From: Opitutia bacterium UBA953
Lineage (GTDB): Bacteria > Verrucomicrobiota > Verrucomicrobiia > Opitutales > UBA953
Length of the DNA: 30,411 bases
Assembly (NCBI GenBank): GCA_002293125.1
Contig: DBCR01000025.1
Coordinates: 5,569 to 35,979, forward strand
Reading direction: 5' to 3'
The notes under the pieces are model-generated. The model made no database searches. It had not been told where the DNA came from and was given only the letters and a program-made list of their open reading frames with translations. Position numbers and translations under genes: made by a program. Below are positions 1 through 7,816 of this stretch, one piece after another. Position 1 is the stretch's first letter; every line of letters starts with the position of its first letter.

Positions 1-431
1 GCGATCGCGAGGCGTTCGCGCAGCGAGATATCGAGCGTACCGTCGCCCCGGCGACGGACGTCGGCGGTGACGACTTGGTTGTCCGCCTCGAGGTCGGCCT
101 TGATGGAGCGCACGTCGCGGGCAAAACCTTCCGGCCCGTTATCGATAACCTTCTTCACGAAATCCTTCGAGAGGTAACCCTCGGTTTTGTAACTGAACCC
201 GCCCGCGGTCGGCACGGATCCATCGACGGCCAACCAAAGGACGCCGACAAGGACGACGAAGAAACCCACCGCGAGGATCGTAGGCAGCTTGGAGCGGACG
301 GCACGCTTACGGCCAATCTCGCCCTCGGGGACGCGGTTCACGTCCTGCGGCACGAGCGCGCGCCAGTCGCGATCGGCCGGACCCATAAAGGCGTCACGGC
401 GTTTGCGGAAGAGATCTTCGAAGAGGCCCAT
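1..431 (-). CDS. ftsQ: Cell division protein FtsQ (N-terminal part)
   Basis: The first 143 codons are present and the C-terminus lies beyond the left edge. The ATG is 2 bases after the ddl stop. The protein has a basic cytoplasmic tail of about 48 residues, one membrane segment (about 49-69, LPTILAVGFFVVLVGVLWLAV) and the beginning of a periplasmic POTRA-like region that ends in an ERLA-type motif, as in FtsQ. FtsQ bridges FtsL/FtsB and the septal synthase at midcell. The position after ddl at the end of a dcw cluster is the classical ftsQ slot and weighs more than the poorly conserved sequence. ftsA and ftsZ would be expected next, outside the window. Confidence 0.82.
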   Translation of the reverse strand, partial: MGLFEDLFRKRRDAFMGPADRDWRALVPQDVNRVPEGEIGRKRAVRSKLPTILAVGFFVVLVGVLWLAVDGSVPTAGGFSYKTEGYLSKDFVKKVIDNGPEGFARDVRSIKADLEADNQVVTADVRRRGDGTLDISLRERLAI

Positions 432-433
432 GT

Positions 434-1357
434 TCAGAGTCGGACGGGTTGGGCGGCGCGCGCGAGGGCCGGAGCGGCCATGCGACGGACGAGTAAAGGG
501 AAGTCGAGGCCGACGCAGGAAGCGCTCTTGGGCATCAGGCTGGTTTCGGTCATGCCGGGCATCGTGTTGATCTCGAGGAAATAGAACTGGCCGTCAGGCT
601 CAAGGAAGACATCCGCCCGCGCGAAGTCCCGGCATCCGCAGGCGGCGAAGAGCCGAGCGGCGGCGGCGCCGATGGCGGCGGTCAGTTCCGGACCCACGGC
701 GGCGGGAAAGCGGTACTCGGAGGCGCCTTTGGTGTATTTGGTCTTATAATCGTAGACCCCGGTAAGTGGGACGATCTCGACGATGCCCATAGGCTGGCCG
801 TCCAGAAGGCCGATGGACATCTCGCGACCGCGGAGGCGGCGCTCGGCCATCCATTGGCCGGAGGCCGGGATTTCCGCCAAGGCCTTGGCCACGGCGACCT
901 GGCCATCCAGCATATAGAGCCCGACGCTGCTGCCTTGGTCCGAGGGCTTGATGACGATGGATTCGCCCAAGGCGGCCACGAGCGCGTCGGCCGTGGGCTT
1001 GGCGGCGCCAGCGAAGGCGACCTCAGGAATCGCCGGGACGCCCGCCCCGCGCATGGCGCGCTTGGTGGCGACCTTGTCCATGCAGAGCCGGTTGGCGACG
1101 GAGGAACAACCGGCGAAGGCGATGCCGCGGGCTTCCATCTCGGCCTGGGCGCGGCCGTCCTCGCCCCAGCCGCCATGCAGGGCGGGCAGGACGACGTGCT
1201 TGGAGCCGTCGAGCCAATCGGGTAAGGCGTCAGCGGTCAGATCGATGAGTCGTGACCCCGGCAAGACCGACGAGATGGCCTGGCCGGAGCGCAGCGAGAC
1301 TTCACGTTCAGAGGAGAGGCCGCCGCAGAGGACGATGATTTCGGGCCTTAAAGTCAT
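434..1357 (-). CDS. ddl: D-alanine--D-alanine ligase
   Basis: ATP-grasp enzyme that joins two D-Ala residues to give the dipeptide used by MurF, in the cytoplasm. It is 307 aa, normal for the family. Visible motifs are the N-terminal CGGLSSEREVSLRSG, the GGWGEDGRAQAEMEARGIAF segment with the following substrate loop, the ATP-binding VIKPSDQGSSVGL, and the metal-binding end RADVFLEPDGQFYFLEINTMPGMT. The ATG at 1357 overlaps the murC/murB TGA by 4 bases and has a GGAAGG-type ribosome site about 8 bases upstream. An in-frame ATG at 1372 is possible but lies inside murC/murB. Translation is probably coupled to the upstream gene. Confidence 0.95.
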   Translation of the reverse strand: MTLRPEIIVLCGGLSSEREVSLRSGQAISSVLPGSRLIDLTADALPDWLDGSKHVVLPALHGGWGEDGRAQAEMEARGIAFAGCSSVANRLCMDKVATKRAMRGAGVPAIPEVAFAGAAKPTADALVAALGESIVIKPSDQGSSVGLYMLDGQVAVAKALAEIPASGQWMAERRLRGREMSIGLLDGQPMGIVEIVPLTGVYDYKTKYTKGASEYRFPAAVGPELTAAIGAAAARLFAACGCRDFARADVFLEPDGQFYFLEINTMPGMTETSLMPKSASCVGLDFPLLVRRMAAPALARAAQPVRL

Positions 1358-3630
1358 AGGAGTTCCTTCCATTCTCGACCGAGGGCGATGATCTCCGGGT
1401 GGAGCTCGACACCTTGGCGGGATTTCACCTCGGCGCGGACGGTGCGCATGAGCGCGATGAAATCTGCGGCCTGCGCGGCGCCGGAGTTGACGAGGAAGTT
1501 GGCGTGGGTGGGCGAAACGGAGACCGGTCCGACGGCCCGACCCTTGAGTCCGCTGAGATCGATGAGGCGGCCGGCCTTATCGCCTTCGGGATTCTTGAAG
1601 ACGCAACCGGCGCTGGCCTCGCGCGGCTGAGAGGCGCGCCGCTTCGTCCCCATCTCGTCCATGCGCCCGCGGATGACGGCGGGTTCGTCGCGACCGGCGG
1701 AACGGAGCACGGCGGAGAGTACCACCGAGCCGCGGAGCTGCGGGCAGTCGCGATAAAGGGCGTCGAAACTGTCACGGCGCGCGGCGCGCACCTTGCCCTC
1801 CGGCGTAAGCCATTCGATGGACTCGACGACGTCGAAGATCCACCCGCCCATGGCGCCAGCATTCATCCGCAGCGAGCCGCCGACGGTGCCGGGGATGCCT
1901 TCCAAGAACTCGAACCCCTTCCAGCCTTCGCGCGCGGCGAAACCACAGAGTTCCTTGAGGCGGGTGCCTCCGCCGACGCGGAAGCGGCCTTCGCCGAGAT
2001 CGGCCACGGCCCCCCAATGCGCCGCGTCGAGGTGCAGAATGAGGCCATCGTAGCCTTCGTCGGGTACGAGGAGGTTGGAACCGCGGCCGATCACGAACCA
2101 GCGTAGGTCAAGCTCCGCGGCGGCGCGCAGAAGTGCGACGATATCGTCCACGTTCGCCGGTTCGGCATACCAGCGGGCGGCGCCGCCGAGACCGAGCGTG
2201 GTGCGGCGAGCGAGCGGCTCGTTGGCTCGCAGGGCGCATTCCGCGGAAAGGCGGCCGGTGACGAGGTCGGGCAGATCCAGCGAAACGATGTCGGCACCGC
2301 GGCGACGGAGCACCTTGGCATAGGCTTCGGCGTCGCGCTCGATGTCACCCGCGCCCACGAAGGCCACGACGGTGTCGGCGCCGGCCGAAAGTTCGTCCAG
2401 GATGTGAGGCAAGGTCCGACGGTCCTCGACGAGGCGATGTCCGGAGCCGTTGACGATGGCGTCGGAGCCGCCGCCTTCGACGGCTGCTTCGCCGGCGGAA
2501 TAGACCGGCAGGACGAGGGCATGGTCGGCGACGGCGAGCGCATCACGGAATTCGCGGACATACTGGCGCGTCCGCGTGTGGCGGTGCGGCTGGAAGACGA
2601 CGACGAGGCGGCCGACGTGGGTCTCACGGACCCACTTCAGCAGTGCGGCGATCTCCGTCGGGTGGTGCGCGTAGTCGGCGAGCACGCGCAGGCCGGTGCG
2701 CTCGAAGAGCACGTCCTGACGGCGGCGGATGCCGCGCCAGCGGGCGAGCGGCTCGGCGACGAGGCCGCCGGTGATGAAGTGCGTGACGGCAAGCGCCAGC
2801 GAGGCGTTCGAGCGGTTGAAGGTGCCGGCCACCGGCAGATTGAACTGACCCGCCGGGAAACGTCCTTCAAGCGAGACTACGGAAGAGGCGTGACCGCCTT
2901 GGACGAGACGGAAGGAATAGTCACCGCCCTCGCCCACGCGGATCACTGGCACCTTGAGGCCGACGGTCAGCCGTTCGAGGCGTTCGTTGCCGACCGGGAT
3001 GATCACCGCGGTGCGGGTGCGTTGAAAGAGCGCGCGGAAGACGTCCTCCAGCGCGGCTTCGTCGCGATAATAGTCAGGGTGATCCCAATCGAGGTTCACG
3101 GCCACGGTGACATCAGGCGAGAACGCGCCGATCGTGCCGTCGCTCTCGTCGACCTCGGCCACGACCCAAGGCGAAGAAGCGGAGGCGCGCGCGGGCGGGA
3201 AGGCCGGATCGCGGAAGAGCCCGCCGAGCACGTAACCGAAATCGGCTTCGGCGCTGGCGAGGGCCGCGACGAGCAGGCCGCACGTGGTCGTCTTGCCGTG
3301 GCTGCCGCAGATGGCGACGAAGCGGCGCCCCGCGACGGCTTCGGCGAGGAGTTCGCCGCGGCGGAGCGTGCGGACCTCATGACGCTCGGCGAGCGCGAGC
3401 GCGGCGTGGCCGGCTTTCACGGCGCTGGAGCGGCCGACGACGGAAGGATGGCGCCCCGCGGCCCAAGGATCGCGAAGGAGCGGGATCTCGGCATTGGCGA
3501 GCTGGAGCTCCATCGGGCTCCCCGTCGAATCATCCCAGCCCGAGACGTCCCAGCCCTCCCCTTTCAGGTAGATGGCGAGCGGGCCGACACCCATGCCGCA
3601 GGCGCCGAGCATCCAGGCGGAAGCGCTCAT
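1354..3630 (-). CDS. murC/murB: MurC-MurB fusion: UDP-MurNAc--L-Ala ligase / UDP-MurNAc dehydrogenase
   Basis: One 758-residue chain carries two consecutive steps of cytoplasmic peptidoglycan precursor synthesis. Residues 1 to about 455 are MurC: a Rossmann start (MLGACGMGVGPLAIYL), the P-loop GSHGKTTT at 109-116, EVDESDGT, and NLDWDHPDYY. Residues from about 460 are MurB: an FAD-binding GRGSNLLVPDEGYDG, GIPGTVGGSLRMNAGAMG, SAGCVFKNP, and the LHPEIIALG end with the expected catalytic Glu (about 746). The residue that is usually the catalytic Ser of MurB appears to be Cys676. The gene overlaps murG by 4 bases upstream and ddl by 4 bases downstream. The reading frame is continuous, so this is a genuine fusion and not two adjacent genes. 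MurB would make UDP-MurNAc and pass it to MurC. Confidence 0.95.
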   Translation of the reverse strand: MSASAWMLGACGMGVGPLAIYLKGEGWDVSGWDDSTGSPMELQLANAEIPLLRDPWAAGRHPSVVGRSSAVKAGHAALALAERHEVRTLRRGELLAEAVAGRRFVAICGSHGKTTTCGLLVAALASAEADFGYVLGGLFRDPAFPPARASASSPWVVAEVDESDGTIGAFSPDVTVAVNLDWDHPDYYRDEAALEDVFRALFQRTRTAVIIPVGNERLERLTVGLKVPVIRVGEGGDYSFRLVQGGHASSVVSLEGRFPAGQFNLPVAGTFNRSNASLALAVTHFITGGLVAEPLARWRGIRRRQDVLFERTGLRVLADYAHHPTEIAALLKWVRETHVGRLVVVFQPHRHTRTRQYVREFRDALAVADHALVLPVYSAGEAAVEGGGSDAIVNGSGHRLVEDRRTLPHILDELSAGADTVVAFVGAGDIERDAEAYAKVLRRRGADIVSLDLPDLVTGRLSAECALRANEPLARRTTLGLGGAARWYAEPANVDDIVALLRAAAELDLRWFVIGRGSNLLVPDEGYDGLILHLDAAHWGAVADLGEGRFRVGGGTRLKELCGFAAREGWKGFEFLEGIPGTVGGSLRMNAGAMGGWIFDVVESIEWLTPEGKVRAARRDSFDALYRDCPQLRGSVVLSAVLRSAGRDEPAVIRGRMDEMGTKRRASQPREASAGCVFKNPEGDKAGRLIDLSGLKGRAVGPVSVSPTHANFLVNSGAAQAADFIALMRTVRAEVKSRQGVELHPEIIALGREWKELL

Positions 3631-4715
3631 GCGGCGATGAGCCGGCGGCGGCCGGCGAGGGCGATGGTTTCGTGGGCGAGTTCTTCCCAGCGATTGGAAG
3701 CATCGGCCAGGGCGAGCGCATCGCGCATCACCGCGAGGGCGGCGGAGTCGGCGAGGCGGTCGAAGACGATGCGGAGCAGCCGCGGGAGTTCCGTCTCGGG
3801 TAGGAGAATCGCCGCGCCGGACAGTTCGCTCTGGCGCGCGTTAGCCGTCTGATGATCGTCCGCCGAACGCGGATAAGGGACGAGCACCGCGGGCGTACGG
3901 CAGGTCGCCAGCTCGGCGAGCGTGCCCGCACCGGCGCGCGTGACCGCGAGGTCGGCCGCGGAATAAGCCATGGCCATCTGATGGCAAAACGGGACGAACT
4001 TCACCAGCGAGTCGGGCGAGCGGACTTCATCCTCGCGGCCGCCCGGACCGGTGAGGCACAGGACATGGATGCCGCGGATGGCGAACTCCTCGAGATTGTC
4101 CTCTACCCAGCGATTGAGCGAGTGGGCGCCTTGGCTCCCGCCGGTGACGAGCACCACGCGACCCGTCGGCGGTAAGCCGAGCACGCGCCGGGCCGCATCT
4201 CGCGCCTGCGGACGGATCTCGGCGCGGACCGGATATCCGGAATCATGCTGACGCTCCGCGGTCAGGCCAGGGATACGCACGCCGGCGGGCAGGTGCACCG
4301 CATCGGCGAAGCGCGCGATCAGGCGTACGGCCTTGCCCGGCTTGCGGTTGGCTTCGTGGACCAACACCGGGATACCGGATAGGCGGCAGGCCAGCGACGG
4401 CCCCAGGCTCATGAAGCCGCCGAAGCACACGAGCACGTCAGGGCGGAAACGGCGCAGCAGGCGCCAGGAAGACCAGACCGCCCCCAGCAGCGCGGGGAAG
4501 AAAAGCAGCTTCGCGCCGAGGCTGGGACCGAAGCCGCGACCCTTGCCCGGGACGAAGTTCAGGCGCGGGTAGCTGGAGGTCATCCGCGCGTCGACGATCT
4601 TGCTGCTGACGATCAGCAGGCACTCGTGTCCGTCCTCCGTGAGCCGCTGAGCGAGGGCGATACCCGGGGCGAGATGGCCGCCGGTCCCGCCGCACGCGAG
4701 CAGCACGCGGCTCAT
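3627..4715 (-). CDS. murG: Lipid II synthase MurG (GlcNAc transferase)
   Basis: GT28-family glycosyltransferase that adds GlcNAc from UDP-GlcNAc to lipid I on the inner face of the cytoplasmic membrane, giving lipid II. It is 362 aa, the usual length. The glycine-rich GGTGGH is at residues 9-14, a second phosphate loop GGSQGAHSLNRW is mid-protein, and the UDP-GlcNAc site VTRAGAGTLAELATCRTPAV followed by PYPRSADDHQTANA is in the C-terminal lobe. The start overlaps the ftsW stop by 4 bases and the stop overlaps murC/murB by 4 bases. It acts directly after MraY and supplies the FtsW/FtsI pair encoded in the same cluster. Confidence 0.96.
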   Translation of the reverse strand: MSRVLLACGGTGGHLAPGIALAQRLTEDGHECLLIVSSKIVDARMTSSYPRLNFVPGKGRGFGPSLGAKLLFFPALLGAVWSSWRLLRRFRPDVLVCFGGFMSLGPSLACRLSGIPVLVHEANRKPGKAVRLIARFADAVHLPAGVRIPGLTAERQHDSGYPVRAEIRPQARDAARRVLGLPPTGRVVLVTGGSQGAHSLNRWVEDNLEEFAIRGIHVLCLTGPGGREDEVRSPDSLVKFVPFCHQMAMAYSAADLAVTRAGAGTLAELATCRTPAVLVPYPRSADDHQTANARQSELSGAAILLPETELPRLLRIVFDRLADSAALAVMRDALALADASNRWEELAHETIALAGRRRLIAA

Positions 4716-5926
4716 GCGCGCGCCTCCTTGGCCACGAAGGCCGGTTGGGCCGATTCGCGGATGCAGTTGAGGACGAGGCCGACCATGCAGCCCATGATGA
4801 CAAGATTAGTGCCGCCGTAGCTGATGAACGGGAGCGAGATGCCCTTGGTCGGGAGCAAGCCCGTGACGACGCCCATGTTGATGAGCGCCTGCAGGACGAG
4901 GAAGAGCGTCGCGCCGAGGCAGAGATTGAAGCGGTAGAGGTCCGACGAAACCCGCATCGCGCGGTAGGCACACCAGAAGATGCCGAGGTAGAACAGCGCC
5001 ACGAGCGAAGTCGCGACAAGCCCGTATTCCTCACCAATGACCGAGAACACGAAGTCCGTGTGCGCTTCCGGCAGGTAGGCGCGGCCTTGGATCCCGTTGG
5101 CGGCTCCTTTACCCGTGAGTCCGCCGACGCCGAAGGCCACCATGCCCTCGAAGAGCTGGTAGGCCTCGTCACCGCGTTTCTCCCACGGCTCGAGGAACGA
5201 AGTGAAGCGACGTAGGCGGTTCGGCCAGTTGAGGATGAGGACCGTGAAGCCGCCCAGGCCGAGCAGGAAACTCGGGAACACGTAGGCCCAGCGCACGCCT
5301 GAGACGAGCATCATCGTGCCGCCCACCGCGCAGCAGAGGAGGATCGTGCCGAGGTCCGGACCGAGCGCGATGAAACCGGCGATGACCAGCAGGATGGCGA
5401 GAGGCTTCAAGAAGCCTTCGCGACAATCAATCCAACCGCGACGCGTGAAGATGTAAGGCTCACGTGAACTCAGCTGGTAGATCGGAAACTTGTTCGGCAA
5501 GGTGTGCCGCTGCATGCGCGCGAGGAAATCAGAGAGCACGATCACCAGCGCGAGCTTGCCGAGGTCCGAAGCCTGCAGGCGGAAGAAACCGAAATCGATC
5601 CAGCGCCAGGAACCGTTGACCGAGACACCGATACCCGGGATGCGCGCCAGGAACATCGCCAAGCAGGCGCCGCCCAGGATCCACCAGCGCCACTCGCGCG
5701 CTTTCTCGAGGTTGAGCCGGAAGAAAGCGAAGCCGGCGACGAAGGCGATCGGCACGTAGGCCAGCTGGCGGTAGAACGCCCCGGTGCGATTGCTCGACGA
5801 AAGCGAGATACCCGCGCTGTACTGCACCACCAGACCGAACACCGCGAGGGACATCGCGAGCAGCAGGATGCCCAAGGAGTACCCACCCAGGGCTCCCGGA
5901 CTTTCCTGCTTCTCCTTGATGACCAT
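4712..5926 (-). CDS. ftsW: Septal peptidoglycan polymerase FtsW (SEDS family)
   Basis: Integral membrane glycosyltransferase that polymerises lipid II at the septum with its partner PBP (FtsI here). The 404-residue protein has roughly ten hydrophobic segments, with the first following a short charged N-terminus (MVIKEKQESPGALGG). SEDS signatures include FEGMVAFGVGGLTGKGAANG, the extracellular AHTDFVFSVIGEEYGL and the terminal GISLPFISYGGTNL. It could in principle be RodA, but the place between murD and murG in a dcw cluster fixes it as FtsW. It starts 20 bases after the LysM gene stop and overlaps murG by 4 bases. Confidence 0.95.
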   Translation of the reverse strand: MVIKEKQESPGALGGYSLGILLLAMSLAVFGLVVQYSAGISLSSSNRTGAFYRQLAYVPIAFVAGFAFFRLNLEKAREWRWWILGGACLAMFLARIPGIGVSVNGSWRWIDFGFFRLQASDLGKLALVIVLSDFLARMQRHTLPNKFPIYQLSSREPYIFTRRGWIDCREGFLKPLAILLVIAGFIALGPDLGTILLCCAVGGTMMLVSGVRWAYVFPSFLLGLGGFTVLILNWPNRLRRFTSFLEPWEKRGDEAYQLFEGMVAFGVGGLTGKGAANGIQGRAYLPEAHTDFVFSVIGEEYGLVATSLVALFYLGIFWCAYRAMRVSSDLYRFNLCLGATLFLVLQALINMGVVTGLLPTKGISLPFISYGGTNLVIMGCMVGLVLNCIRESAQPAFVAKEARA

Positions 5927-5946
5927 GGCGCGGCGCGGGCGTCAGC

Positions 5947-6501
5947 TTACTTCTTGTCCGCAGGAGCCGCAGCGGCTTCCGCAGCCTTGCCGACAGGGAT
6001 GAGTTTGAAGGGAGCGAAGGTCGGGGCCGGCGCGGCGGGCGTGGTCTTAGTGGCGGTCGTCGGGGATTTCGTCGCGGCCTTGGGCGCGGCCTTCACGGGA
6101 GCCTTGGAAGCGGCCGGAATCTTCAGCACCTGTCCGGCCTTGAGGTCGGCGTTGAGGGAAAGACCGTTGGCCTTCGCGAGATCGGCACGGGTGACCTTCT
6201 CACTGGCGGCGACGCTCATGAGGGTCTCACCCTTCACCACCGTACGCTTGCCACCGTTGCCGACGGGACCCACGGGCGTGAGCTTGGTCGGGACCGGAGT
6301 CGGGATGCGCTCGGAAATCGGGGCGACCGCGACGGGCACGCCCGCCGTGGTCCCGGCGGGGCGGGCGCCGCCGGAGTAGGCGGCGAGGTCGCCGGGCTGC
6401 TCGAAGCCGCTGGTGCTTCGACAGCCGTTGACGCCGACGAGGACGGCGATGACGCAGAGGTGCAGGAGCACGACGGCAGTGACGGTGATGAGGGGACGCA
6501 T
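5947..6501 (-). CDS. LysM-domain envelope protein, putative lipoprotein
   Basis: A 184-residue exported protein lying between murD and ftsW. The N-terminus has one hydrophobic segment (about 5-25) ending in GVNGC. Cys27 could be lipidated, although Asn at -2 makes the lipobox imperfect, so a plain membrane anchor is the alternative. One LysM repeat occupies about 86-129 (RTVVKGETLMSVAASEKV to LKAGQVLKIP), a fold that binds GlcNAc-containing peptidoglycan. It is flanked by Pro/Thr/Ala/Lys-rich linkers and no catalytic domain follows. The start at 6501 is chosen because the signal sequence begins there. Earlier in-frame codons overlap murD and read as low-complexity sequence. No Shine-Dalgarno is visible in the CA-rich 40-base leader. 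Co-transcription with division genes suggests a septal wall-binding role, which is inference. Confidence 0.85.
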   Translation of the reverse strand: MRPLITVTAVVLLHLCVIAVLVGVNGCRSTSGFEQPGDLAAYSGGARPAGTTAGVPVAVAPISERIPTPVPTKLTPVGPVGNGGKRTVVKGETLMSVAASEKVTRADLAKANGLSLNADLKAGQVLKIPAASKAPVKAAPKAATKSPTTATKTTPAAPAPTFAPFKLIPVGKAAEAAAAPADKK

Positions 6502-6504
6502 GTG

Positions 6505-6531
6505 GGTGGGTCTGGTGGGTTGGGTGGGTTG
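6505..6531 (-). repeat. Three tandem 9-mers in the murD-LysM leader
   Basis: Read on the minus strand, two identical CAACCCACC units are followed by one variant AGACCCACC, and the LysM protein ATG comes directly after. The complementary plus strand has five GGG runs separated by 1 to 6 bases (6504-6528), which fits the usual G-quadruplex pattern. The stretch replaces a normal ribosome binding site. Function is unknown. Confidence 0.7.
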
Positions 6532-6541
6532 GTTGGAAAGA

Positions 6542-7816
6542 TTAGACGCCTTTGGCGAGGGCGCTCGCGGCGCGTTCGAAGACGAGGCCGCGCTCGGCGT
6601 AGCCGCGGAACTGGTCGAAACTGGAGAAACCGGGGCTGAGCAGGATGGCCACCGGCCCGTGCGCATCCTTGGCCGCCGCGACGACGGCGTCCTGCAGGGA
6701 CGGGTAGCAACGGGCGACCTTGCCGAGCTCATCGAAGTGGCGCTTCAATTCTTCGGCCGTCTCCCCGATGAGATACGCGGTGTCGATCAGCGGGGCGATG
6801 TTGCGGATGAAGCGGGCGAGGTCGCCGCCCTTCCACTTCCCTCCGCCGATCCAGCGGACGGGGATGCTGAACTCCGAAAGCGCGGCCTGCACCGCGTGGA
6901 AGTTGGTGCCCTTCGAGTCGTTCCAGAATTCGACGCCCTTGTTCTCGGCGACCTTACGGAGGCGGTGGGGCGGCACGCGGAAGAGGCGGGCAGACTCCTC
7001 GAGGTGGCGCAGCGGGATACCACGCGCCTGCCAGTATTTGCAGAGGATGGCCCAGTTCTCGCGTTGCGGCCAGGAATCGAAGACCGAACCTGCGGGCACC
7101 GTATCGGCGACCTCGGCGCGCGTGGCGACCAACGCCTCCGCCGGCAATTGGATGCCGAATTCGCGGGCCGCCGCGACGACGGATTCACCGACGACGAGGA
7201 TGCCCCCGGGCATCATGCGTTCGATCAGCCGGAATTTCGCGCGGAAGTAGCTCTCGCGGTCGCCATGCCGGTCAAGGTGATCCTCATCGAAGTTCGTCCA
7301 GAGCACCGCCTCGGGCGTGAAGTGGCGGAGATCCTCCGCCTGGAATGAGCTGACCTCGACGATCGCGACGAACGTACCGTTGGAGACCGTACGATGCAGC
7401 GACGTCAACGGCAGGCCGACGTTGCCGCAGGCGATGGCATCGAGCCCGGAACGCTTGAAGGCGAACGAAAGGAATTCCGTGATGGTCGTCTTGCCATTGG
7501 TGCCGGTGATGGCGATGGCGGGACCAGTCCAGAGCAACGCGCCGAAGTCCAACTCGGTCAGGCAATGCAGGCCGGCGCGGCGCGCGGCGAGAATCCATGG
7601 GTGGGACTGCGCGAAGCCGGGGCTGTAGACCAGCAGATCGTGACGCGCGGCCTCGTCGGGCCCGAACTGCCGGTTCTCCCCGCGTTCGTCATAGATGACC
7701 GAAGCGAAGCCAGCCAAGGCGAGGGATTCCGCGACGGAACGCCCGCTCACGCCCTCGCCAAAGACGGCGGCGGGCCGGGTGAGCCGGCGGCGGAGAGATT
7801 CAGGGAACTCGCTCAT
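6542..7816 (-). CDS. murD: UDP-MurNAc-L-alanine--D-glutamate ligase
   Basis: Mur ligase that adds D-Glu to UDP-MurNAc-L-Ala with ATP in the cytoplasm. It is 424 residues with an N-terminal UDP-binding Rossmann-type domain (AAVFGEGVSGRSVAESLALAG), the ATP site GTNGKTT at 105-111, NFDEDHLDRHG in the central domain, and a C-terminal domain containing NDSKGTNFHAV and LLSPGFSSFDQF, the latter typical of MurD. The ATG at 7816 forms a 4-base overlap with the mraY TGA. The open frame extends about 80 codons further upstream inside mraY, but that part has no Mur ligase sequence and is rejected as an N-terminus. Confidence 0.95.
   Translation of the reverse strand: MSEFPESLRRRLTRPAAVFGEGVSGRSVAESLALAGFASVIYDERGENRQFGPDEAARHDLLVYSPGFAQSHPWILAARRAGLHCLTELDFGALLWTGPAIAITGTNGKTTITEFLSFAFKRSGLDAIACGNVGLPLTSLHRTVSNGTFVAIVEVSSFQAEDLRHFTPEAVLWTNFDEDHLDRHGDRESYFRAKFRLIERMMPGGILVVGESVVAAAREFGIQLPAEALVATRAEVADTVPAGSVFDSWPQRENWAILCKYWQARGIPLRHLEESARLFRVPPHRLRKVAENKGVEFWNDSKGTNFHAVQAALSEFSIPVRWIGGGKWKGGDLARFIRNIAPLIDTAYLIGETAEELKRHFDELGKVARCYPSLQDAVVAAAKDAHGPVAILLSPGFSSFDQFRGYAERGLVFERAASALAKGV

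Noticed and set aside
2404..3852. Long open frame (482 codons) on the plus strand opposite murC
   Set aside because: It runs antisense to the clear MurC domain, has a composition of charged and Gly/Ala repeats with no family motif, and is what GC-rich codon usage gives by chance.
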